This document shows positions 57,859 through 64,000 of a DNA stretch of 64,000 nt, piece after piece. Made by a program: the position numbers and the translations under genes. Source of the stretch: Rahnella inusitata (GTDB lineage Bacteria > Pseudomonadota > Gammaproteobacteria > Enterobacterales > Enterobacteriaceae). Where the stretch lies: assembly GCF_003263515.1 (NCBI RefSeq), contig NZ_JYDE01000012.1, forward strand, positions 24,774 through 88,773. The letters run 5' to 3'. Positions within the stretch are counted from its first letter, which is position 1; each line of letters begins with the position of its first letter. The notes under the pieces were generated by a model. The model searched no databases, had not been told where the DNA came from, and saw nothing but the letters and a program-made list of their open reading frames with translations.

Positions 57859-58748
57859 GCCAGTTCAAGATCTGATATTACGCGCCTCACCTCATTGAGC
57901 TGGTCTGCCCGCAGCGGTAATAACGGACGGGGCAGGCAGTTAACATCAGTCAGGCCAAGAAGACCGGCGGCAGCTGATATGACCCTGAAGCTTCCACCGT
58001 GCTGACCAAAAAGCGCCCAGAGTGGGCTGAGGCGTTCGTTTTGTGCCCGGACGGCAGTGTGATCGCCCGCCGCCGCCGCTTCCGTGATCTTTTTTGCCAC
58101 AGCGGGAAATAAGCCTCCACACACCGAATACCAGACCTCACAGCCAGCGATCAGGCCTGTGGCAGCCGAGCTGTCACCGCTGATGCCGATTGTGACGTCT
58201 GAAGGTAGCCGGTTGCGCAGATTTCTTACACGGGCAGATGCCGCCTCAGCATCTGCTGGGACGCCCGGAATTTTGATGGAGTGTACGCCGGGCAGCGCTG
58301 CAATTTTACCGTGCAGCTCATCCGAGAAGGTAAAATGGGTTGTGCCCGGATTGTCGTAGACACAAAGCGGCACCGATGCGTGACGGGCGACCGTTTCGAA
58401 AAGTCCGTATACTTCGTCATCATGCAGCGCCTGGTATGAAACCGGGGGCAGCAGGAGTGCACCGGCACCGGCTGCCTGTGCGTCATCGGCCAGCCGCAGC
58501 ACCTCATCGGTGCTTACAGCTCCCACACAGACCATCACCGGAATATTTCCTGCATTCTCTACTGCCAGTCGGGCAATCCGCCCACGTTGTTCACGCGTCA
58601 TATAAGCGTAGCTGCCCGTCGATCCGAGTACGCCAAGGGAATCGACCTTCGCCTCCGTCAGCCTGCGCAGTATTCTCAGAAATCCTTTCTCATCAGGGGA
58701 GCCGTCGATAAACGGGGTAAGCGGAAACGCGCTGAGACCTTTAAACAT
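57855..58748 (-). CDS. Dihydrodipicolinate synthase/N-acetylneuraminate lyase family protein
   Basis: 297-residue (beta/alpha)8 aldolase of the DapA superfamily. GSTGSYAYMTREQRGRIARL is the pyruvate-carboxylate site, YDNPGTTHF carries the catalytic Tyr, and SIKIPGVP the Schiff-base Lys. Similar accessory DapA-like enzymes act on sugar acids or hydroxyproline-derived keto acids. It is not the housekeeping dapA by context. It is a stand-alone gene between a toxin-immunity remnant and an NTF2-like gene. Confidence 0.88.
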   Translation of the reverse strand: MFKGLSAFPLTPFIDGSPDEKGFLRILRRLTEAKVDSLGVLGSTGSYAYMTREQRGRIARLAVENAGNIPVMVCVGAVSTDEVLRLADDAQAAGAGALLLPPVSYQALHDDEVYGLFETVARHASVPLCVYDNPGTTHFTFSDELHGKIAALPGVHSIKIPGVPADAEAASARVRNLRNRLPSDVTIGISGDSSAATGLIAGCEVWYSVCGGLFPAVAKKITEAAAAGDHTAVRAQNERLSPLWALFGQHGGSFRVISAAAGLLGLTDVNCLPRPLLPLRADQLNEVRRVISDLELA

Positions 58749-59043
58749 GACTTATCCTCTTTAGTCCGGCTCAAGGCCGGATGGCTGAACGGCAGGCCGG
58801 ATGCTGACAGACGGCCTGGAAAAAATGATGCCGGGTGCGCGCTGTCATACTGTTCTCATCAGCGAGTGGCTCTGTGATAGCCATGATTGATACGGACATA
58901 ATACGACGAGAGAGTGCATATCATGTTCCTTAAAATGTACCAGGTTGATGCAGTCTATACCTTTTAGGACTCTGGTTAGAAATGCGTCGCAAAATGATTA
59001 TGATGCTAAGAGTGACTGCCAGAATTTAACGAGGAGGAACGCA

Positions 59044-59403
59044 ATGCTTCTGGAAAAGCTGAAAGCGCTCGAATGTACCCTTCACGGTGACAAACGCAAC
59101 GATCGGAAATGGTTGGAACATATACTGCACCCCGAGTTCATTGAAATCACACGTTCAGGGGTGAAAGTTGATCGTGAGGAGACGATAGATTCTCTTACAG
59201 GCGAAGAGTGCGTCCCGGCCATTCGTAGCAATGACTTCCGGCTCATCAGCATTAAAGAAGATTTCGCAATACTGCACTACAGAACCTTTAATCCGGATGG
59301 TACCTGGGCAGCCCTTCGTTCTTCATGCTGGGCGTGTTCTGATAGCGGGCAGTGGAAGTTGGTTTTTCATCAGGGAACCCCTGAGGCTGGGAGCGTAGAG
59401 TAG
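59044..59403 (+). CDS. NTF2-like / DUF4440 family protein
   Basis: 119 residues of the SnoaL/DUF4440 cone fold (WLEHILHPEFIEITRSGVKV, RTFNPDGTWAALRSSCWACS, WKLVFHQGTPE). Start ATG 59044 has GAGGAGG 7 bp upstream; an open frame extends 33 codons further up without similarity. Function unknown; such proteins often detoxify or bind small molecules. Confidence 0.85.
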   Translation: MLLEKLKALECTLHGDKRNDRKWLEHILHPEFIEITRSGVKVDREETIDSLTGEECVPAIRSNDFRLISIKEDFAILHYRTFNPDGTWAALRSSCWACSDSGQWKLVFHQGTPEAGSVE

Positions 59404-59414
59404 TGCAAGAATTA

Positions 59415-59464
59415 TGTCCGCTCGGAAAGCATTGTTGCTGGCAGCTTTGTGCCAGGAGCAGACC
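59415..59464. repeat. Dispersed hairpin repeat, copy 5
   Basis: TGTCCGCTCGG...CTTTGTGCCAGGAGCAGACC: outer GTCCGCT and the TTTGTGCCAG loop with GCAGAC arm. Confidence 0.55.
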
Positions 59465-59614
59465 TTACAATCGTAGTCCGACCGCTTCAGAAAATAATTG
59501 CTCAGTCAGCTAATTAAGATTTCACGTAGTGCAATAAAAATTGTCGATTTTAGGGTATTGAGGCCCAATGGGGCGGAAACCTACGCTAAGCGGTAGCTTA
59601 AAACGATTTTGATA

Positions 59615-59980
59615 CTATCTGGTCTTAAAATATCCGAAAAATGATTTTTCGATGACGTCTTTCAGTGCTCGGCATTTCAGACTCAGATCGGCAAACATCT
59701 GCTTCAGACGACGATTCTCGTCCTCAAGATCTTTGATCTTTTGGATATCAGCGGCTTCCATTCCGCCATATTTCGCCTTCCAGTTGTAGTCGCTGGCTTC
59801 GGAAATAGCGGCCTCGCGGCACACATCTTTGACGGTGCGTCCGGCTTCGACAGACTTCAGAACAGCGATGATCTGGTGCTCGGTGAATCGGATTTTACGC
59901 ATAGCGATCTCCTCGGGGACATAATCAGTATGTCGGAAGATCTCTAAAAGTGGATGGGCCGTTTTAGTGGGATACTTACA
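59615..59980 (-). mobile_element. IS3-family insertion sequence remnant (orfA plus left end)
   Basis: orfA runs 59902 to 59615 (95 residues, MRKIRFTEHQIIAVLKSVEA): helix-turn-helix, then leucine-zipper-like DLEDENRRLKQMFADLSL. Its reading ends in RALKDVIEK followed by foreign residues (SFFGYFKTR), so the element breaks there; orfB with the DDE catalytic domain is absent. Upstream, TGTAAGTATCCCACTAAAAC (ending about 59980) looks like the terminal inverted repeat. No transposition is possible from this copy. Confidence 0.8.
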
Positions 59981-60379
59981 CACGGGCTACCACTACAGGG
60001 TCAGGGATGTGGTGATCTGGTCCTGATTGCGGCCAAAAGTTCGATTAATTCAACTAAGCCCCAAAGGCCGTGTAATCATAAGGTCGTTACATATTTATTG
60101 CGAACTGAAAGTCGAAAGTTTTTATATAATATAATAAAATAAACATATTACCTTCAAAATAAAATAAAACCATTAAGTCAACATTTAATGTAAACCAAAG
60201 CTAAACACAATATGAAAAAAATAAATTACGTTAACTAATCACCTTAATTGCAGGGAAACAATTTTTTACATTAATAAAAAGAAATTAAATAATTAATTGC
60301 TACATTAAAAAAGCAATGTTCTTTCGCGTTCTTTTACCATGAATAAGTAAACCCAAAAATTACCAATGAGGTTTTAATT
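59981..60379. other. AT-rich region before the glycine-rich gene cluster
   Basis: About 400 bp, strongly A/T-rich and markedly different from the flanking housekeeping DNA. I see no gene in it. It must hold the promoter of the cluster; such DNA is a typical H-NS target and a sign of horizontal acquisition. Confidence 0.55.
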
Positions 60380-60694
60380 ATGAAAGTAAGTAGAATTGCA
60401 GCACTAGTATTATTAGCTTTTGCTGGGTTATCCAGAGCAGCTGAACCACTTCATCTTGATTTCCTAACAACAGCCCCTCATGACACCCACAACTCATTTT
60501 TAAAGGTTGGCGATGCTAATGGTGGTCCCGGTGGAGACGGCGGAAGCGGTGACAATTCTCCAGGCGCACGTGGGGGGGACGGCGGTAATAACAGCGGAAA
60601 TGATAGTGGTAATAACAACGGCACAGGAAATGGTGACGGAAATGGTGACGGCGACGGCGACGGCGGTGGTGATGGCGGCGATGGCGGTGCCTGA
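60380..60694 (+). CDS. Secreted glycine/aspartate/asparagine-rich protein 1
   Basis: 104 residues. A signal peptide (MKVSRIAALVLLAFAGLSRA, cleavage after SRA) is followed by a short spacer (AEPLHLDFLTTAPHDTHNSF) and from residue ~44 almost only Gly, Asn, Asp and Ser, ending in GDGDGDGGGDGGDGG. The block at residues 44-69 is shared with the next gene (GDANGG-x-GGDGGSG). No Cys. GAGG lies 8 bp before ATG. No known family is recognised. First of three tandem related genes. Confidence 0.75.
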   Translation: MKVSRIAALVLLAFAGLSRAAEPLHLDFLTTAPHDTHNSFLKVGDANGGPGGDGGSGDNSPGARGGDGGNNSGNDSGNNNGTGNGDGNGDGDGDGGGDGGDGGA

Positions 60695-60722
60695 TATTCA
60701 AACTATGCCTGAATGAAAATAT

Positions 60723-60746
60723 AAAGGCCTGTAAATCAGGCCTTTA
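60723..60746 (+). terminator. Hairpin between glycine-rich genes 1 and 2
   Basis: AAAGGCCTG-TAAAT-CAGGCCTTT. It resembles an intrinsic terminator with a short T run and ends just before the ribosome site of gene 2, so it may attenuate or set the ratio of gene 1 to genes 2-3. Confidence 0.6.
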
Positions 60747-60761
60747 AATCTGGAGGTTAAA

Positions 60762-61472
60762 GTGAAAATAAAAAAAACACTCAGCTTATTAGCTGGCCCA
60801 ACAATTTTAATCCTTGCCCTACTGCCACTACGTAGTTTTTCGAGTGAATACATTCATTCTCACTATCATAAACATAGTAAACACAATAACAACTCACCAT
60901 CAATGAATGGCGACGCTAATGGTGGTAAAGGTGGTGATGGCGGTAGTGGTAATAATTCTTCCGGAGGTCGAGGTGGAGACGGTGGTGTCAATGGAGGCAA
61001 TGGTGGTAACGGAGAAAATGGTGGTAACAAAAATAATTCACCTGGAAGAAATGGGGTTGATGGACACAATGGCATTAATGGTCAGAACGGTTCTGATAAA
61101 ACTTATCCCATAGATTATAAACTAGACCAAAAGCCACCCAATAATTCAGGAATGATTTTTACTGCTGATGGTGGGAATGGTGGGAATGGTGGCAACGGGG
61201 GTAACGGTCCGAATGGCGGGAATGGAGGAAATGGAGGAAATGCAGGGAGCGGAGATGGATCTAATGGAGGAAATGGGGGGAACGGCGGACAGAATGGAGC
61301 CAATGGGGGAAATGGCGGAGACGGTGGTAGCGGTTCTAACTCATCAGGGGGAGATGGCGGGGATGGGGGGAACGGACAAAATGGCAGCGCAGATGGTGGT
61401 GACGGCGGGGATGGGGGTAGCGGAAACAATTCTTCCGGCGGGGATGGTGGAGATGGCGGCAACCAAGCTTGA
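60762..61472 (+). CDS. Secreted glycine/asparagine-rich repeat protein 2
   Basis: 236 residues, GTG start with TGGAGG 5 bp upstream. A signal peptide (residues 1-28, hydrophobic PTILILALLPL) is followed by a His-rich stretch (31-41, IHSHYHKHSKH). Repetitive Gly domains at 50-111 and 137-234 are separated by a non-repetitive linker (112-136, YPIDYKLDQKPPNNSGMIF). The second domain is mainly GGN triplets, then two copies of the module GGDGGSG-x-NSSGG-x-GGDGG; earlier copies lie at 53-75 and in gene 1. No Cys, no membrane anchor. Predicted extracellular or periplasmic; glycine triplets could form a polyglycine-II bundle (inference). Confidence 0.75.
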   Translation: MKIKKTLSLLAGPTILILALLPLRSFSSEYIHSHYHKHSKHNNNSPSMNGDANGGKGGDGGSGNNSSGGRGGDGGVNGGNGGNGENGGNKNNSPGRNGVDGHNGINGQNGSDKTYPIDYKLDQKPPNNSGMIFTADGGNGGNGGNGGNGPNGGNGGNGGNAGSGDGSNGGNGGNGGQNGANGGNGGDGGSGSNSSGGDGGDGGNGQNGSADGGDGGDGGSGNNSSGGDGGDGGNQA

Positions 61473-61510
61473 TAAAACAGAAATGATGTAATATTTATGA
61501 GGATAACTTT

Positions 61511-61915
61511 ATGAAAAATAAGACCCTTATGGCTTTTCCTTTACTTTTCGTTTCCGTGTTAATTCGCCCAGCTCTTGTTGTAATTCAATACTCACTAAGG
61601 CCATTATTATTTATATCCTCTACGCATCTTGCGCTTGCTGATGATGGAGATGGTGGCAATGGCTCTGACGGCGGGGGCGGCGGCGATGGAGGTAACGCCG
61701 GGGATGGTTCTAATGGAAATGGCGGTAATGGTGGGGAGGGTTCTGACGGTGGAGGCAATGGGGGTGATGGTGGTAATGGTGATGGCACGGGTAATGGGGG
61801 GCGTGGTGGTGATGCCGGTTGGGGAGGAGGAGATGGTGGACAAGGAGGAAAAGGTGGGGCAAATGGTGGCCACGATGGAGGCCCAGGAATGGGTACTGCT
61901 GCCTCGAATAAATAA
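61511..61915 (+). CDS. Secreted glycine/aspartate-rich protein 3
   Basis: 134 residues. A long N-terminal hydrophobic signal (to about residue 43, cleavage after ALA) is followed by ~85 residues of Gly/Asp/Asn (DDGDGGNGSDGGGGGDGGNA and so on) and a short end GMGTAASNK. Divergent from genes 1 and 2 in sequence but the same layout. GAGGA precedes ATG; 38 bp after gene 2. No Cys. Unknown function. Confidence 0.72.
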   Translation: MKNKTLMAFPLLFVSVLIRPALVVIQYSLRPLLFISSTHLALADDGDGGNGSDGGGGGDGGNAGDGSNGNGGNGGEGSDGGGNGGDGGNGDGTGNGGRGGDAGWGGGDGGQGGKGGANGGHDGGPGMGTAASNK

Positions 61916-62219
61916 TTAAAAAAAGAATGTGTTAGCAAGCTGGGCTTTCTGATCCATTTAGCCTTTTTCGTCTGCATAAGTGCATTCTGCCCATAACCTT
62001 AGTCGATGAAGGGGTCCGCATGGAAAACGGAAAATATCCTACGTTAAGCCTGTTTTTTAACCAAGCATGACAGGCATCTTTGTGCCAGTAGCAGACGTTG
62101 CTAACATTTTTCCGTGTTAACATACAGGTAGCAGTTCATTTTAAATGAGACGCTCAGGTTTTTATTAATCCATGCCTTACAATAAATATCAAAAATTTAA
62201 TTTCCATTATGAATATTAA
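61916..62219. other. Intergenic region after the glycine-rich cluster
   Basis: 304 bp without a supported gene. It contains a copy of the dispersed hairpin repeat (about 62073-62100) and AT-rich DNA at the 3' end of the convergent 484-residue gene. Confidence 0.5.
62073..62100. repeat. Dispersed hairpin repeat, copy 6 (one unit)
   Basis: GCATCTTTGTGCCAGTAGCA then GACGTTGC: the GTGCCAG-loop unit with a weakened left arm. Confidence 0.55.
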
Positions 62220-63674
62220 TTAGTTATGAAACTGATAAGCCCTGCCTCGAAAACTATTTATTGGGGAGGATTTTAATATACCCCATTTATTTTGCATTTC
62301 ATGAAATAAGTCAATTTCTTGCTCGGTAACATTTCTCTTCTCACGATAAACCAGCGCGAAGTCTTTTTTATATACTCTAGCCATAAAGCTTCTATAGTTT
62401 GTGTTCCACATCACTGGAGATTCTGAGATATTATCAAACACAGCCACTACAATCTCTCTGTTCATTGATGTCTTCTGTTGATAATAAATAGCGTAGGCTT
62501 GGGCAATCAAACGTCTTTCCTCCTCATATTCTACTTTACTCATTTTTTTACAAACTGCCTTTGGGAAAATAACAACGGCAAAAATGGAATTACGAGTATA
62601 AGATGGATCATCCTCTCCCAATAAAATAGACCGACTACTAATAGCCCGCCCTAAGGTTTCTTTGAACTTAGCAATAATACTTTTGGAAAGTTCTCTACGA
62701 CTCAACCGATCAAAATCACATAGAACCTCCAACACTTTTTGGTTTGCTTCGAACTTAGTTAAACCTGTACAGATAACTTCTCCTCTTACAAATTGATCAG
62801 AGATACACTCAATTAAATCATCAAAAATAAGTGAAACCCGATCTTCCTGCTTTCCATTTAAGTAATCACTAGCCTTGTTAAGCTCATTAAACCTCTCAAT
62901 TTTAAACCCTTCTTCCTTAAAGTATAAACCTGCACCTCTACTTATGGATGGGCTTAGGATATATGTCGCTAATAAATCAAGTTCTATCAACTTATCATAA
63001 TTGGTAAAAAATCCTTCTCGTGCTGCGAGTTCTTTTTCCTCTAGGTATCCTACGAATTCATTTACGGTACTTAGCTCTTGTGTTAGAGCTTCAATGGCTG
63101 AGCTATCAAAAACGTGTATATAGTTACCATGACGATCTCTACAGTTAGTTATAATACCATCATGAATACCATTACCTAGATAAAGCGGATATTGGCAACC
63201 GTTAGCGATGGCAACACGATAAACATTTAGTTGATTGATGTTTTCGCTATTTATAAACGGAAATTTATCACTCAACAAACATTGTTCAGTAAAATAAATT
63301 CGGTCATAATGTGTGCGAATCCAACTTTCTGCACCTTCAATCTGCTTTACTGAACTCTCAACTGCTCTTCTTTTCCAACGCTTCCAAGCTACAGAAGTAC
63401 CATCTTCTTCAGGAATATTTTTTTCGCTATCTTCAGTGTATTTAACTTCTTTATCCGAAAAAATAATGACTATATTATTATAATAAACCAGAAGATCGCA
63501 GATCTCCTTCCCTTTTCCATTTTTCTTGATACCTTCATCGCTATATAAAATGGTCCAAGACCAGAGCTTTAGAAAAGTTTTATCACAAATAGCCGCTAAT
63601 TTTCTTTCAGTTTCAGTAAAGCCTATGTTTTTCTTTGGGGAAATAGACTTTTTATTTATTTTATCTGTGTTCAT
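62220..63674 (-). CDS. 484-residue protein with candidate PD-(D/E)XK nuclease motif
   Basis: No family recognised with certainty. Residues ~55-80 read GKEICDLLVYYNNIVIIFSD then KEVKY: an acidic E-x-x-D followed by a hydrophobic strand and an acid-x-Lys (SDK), the order of a PD-(D/E)XK nuclease core. Later parts are helical (LLATYILSPSISRGAGLYFK, SRRELSKSIIAKFKETLGRA) without another motif I know. No signal peptide. AT-rich, unlike the housekeeping genes, so probably acquired. ATG start at 63674. Defence or mobile-element role is a guess. Confidence 0.7.
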   Translation of the reverse strand: MNTDKINKKSISPKKNIGFTETERKLAAICDKTFLKLWSWTILYSDEGIKKNGKGKEICDLLVYYNNIVIIFSDKEVKYTEDSEKNIPEEDGTSVAWKRWKRRAVESSVKQIEGAESWIRTHYDRIYFTEQCLLSDKFPFINSENINQLNVYRVAIANGCQYPLYLGNGIHDGIITNCRDRHGNYIHVFDSSAIEALTQELSTVNEFVGYLEEKELAAREGFFTNYDKLIELDLLATYILSPSISRGAGLYFKEEGFKIERFNELNKASDYLNGKQEDRVSLIFDDLIECISDQFVRGEVICTGLTKFEANQKVLEVLCDFDRLSRRELSKSIIAKFKETLGRAISSRSILLGEDDPSYTRNSIFAVVIFPKAVCKKMSKVEYEEERRLIAQAYAIYYQQKTSMNREIVVAVFDNISESPVMWNTNYRSFMARVYKKDFALVYREKRNVTEQEIDLFHEMQNKWGILKSSPINSFRGRAYQFHN

Positions 63675-64000
63675 TGTTTTCCTTGTAACTATTTTAGTAA
63701 TAAATCATTCTTTATAATACTATAACAATCAATGTGTTGCCATGATTTCCATCACACTTCCCCAGCGGCTCCCATACTTATCTGAACAATAGTAACTATC
63801 TATTTACTAAGTGTATTGAACTACTGTGCGTTACGATCTCATAGTAAGCATGAACGTTCATCCAGTCCTTAATTCGGTCTAGTTCTCTGATCAGCATTTA
63901 TAAGATGAGCTTCCGCTTGTCGCTCAGAGTGTGCCTTCAGCTCAGTGCGCACGTCCGCCCTGTGCCAGAAGCGGACACTGAATTTTCAGCGGCCTTTCTC
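63675..64000. other. Right-end non-coding stretch
   Basis: 326 bp with no supported gene. It includes a complete copy of the dispersed hairpin repeat (about 63910-63979). Confidence 0.45.
63910..63979. repeat. Dispersed hairpin repeat, copy 7 (two units)
   Basis: CTTCCGCTTGTCGCTCAGAG, spacer, then GTCCGCCCTGTGCCAGAAGC-GGAC: both loop types are present in order. Confidence 0.65.

Noticed and set aside
61115..61462. Minus-strand 115-codon proline-rich open frame
   Set aside because: It is the mirror of the plus-strand glycine codons (GGN gives CCN/NCC) and has no signal or ribosome site; glycine-rich frames have signal peptides and good starts.
60380..61915. Microcin B17-like or RTX calcium-repeat protein
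   Set aside because: No Cys, so no thiazole-type microcin; RTX nonapeptides need a hydrophobic residue in GGxGxDxUx, which is absent. No modification or ABC export genes nearby.

Overview
The window is chromosomal DNA of an enterobacterium. Positions 1-22,000 keep the Escherichia coli order trpE / trpL / rnm(trpH) / yciO / rluB / btuR / yciK / sohB / yciN / topA / cysB / acnA / ribA / pgpB / lapA / lapB / pyrF / yciH / osmB / yciT with matching protein lengths, but without yciQ. cheV, a complete lsr operon and the Serratia/Yersinia-like palindromic repeat suggest the Yersiniaceae side (Rahnella, Ewingella or Serratia neighbourhood). The genus is an inference.

Layout. (1) 1-20,150: housekeeping block. 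It holds the start of the trp operon with its TrpR operator, leader peptide and attenuator, RNA-processing enzymes, topoisomerase I, CysB, aconitase A, GTP cyclohydrolase II, the envelope genes pgpB-lapA-lapB, and pyrF-yciH. (2) 20,150-27,550: sugar and fermentation genes around yciT: an AraD-like epimerase behind two tandem palindromes, the ybiY-ybiW glycyl-radical pair, fructose-6-phosphate aldolase, and kdgT behind a KdgR-like box. A near-consensus FNR site lies between ybiY and fsa. (3) 27,600-36,400: complete autoinducer-2 uptake and processing locus, lsrK-lsrR divergent from lsrACDBFG. (4) 36,680-37,583: a two-gene unit resembling MqsR/MqsA toxin-antitoxin pairs but with an unrecognised C-terminal domain. 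(5) 37,587-44,801: polar amino-acid ABC transporter, GNAT acetyltransferase, M20 deacylase and two luciferase-like flavin monooxygenases. This matches the Bacillus yxe-type S-(2-succino)cysteine/S-alkylcysteine salvage set. (6) 44,950-54,930: acuI/yhdh-type reductase, cheV with a sigma-28-like promoter, a GGDEF cyclase, a third luciferase-like enzyme, katG, and a LysR regulator divergent from an aldo/keto reductase.

(7) 54,930-64,000: accessory, progressively AT-rich DNA. It contains acetyltransferases, an ASCH protein, a decayed amidase-effector gene followed by a truncated immunity-like lipoprotein, a DapA-family gene, an IS3-family remnant, three tandem secreted glycine/asparagine/aspartate-rich repeat proteins, and a 484-residue protein with a nuclease-like motif. 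A short hairpin repeat with stem GTCYGCTT/AAGCGGAC occurs about seven times in this last 9 kb; I did not notice it elsewhere.

The strongest candidates for something undescribed are the tandem glycine-rich secreted protein cluster (60,380-61,915), the adjacent 484-residue nuclease-like protein, the zinc-finger toxin-antitoxin-like pair, and the amidase/immunity fossil. All functional calls come from reading the sequence and remembered family features; no database search was possible.
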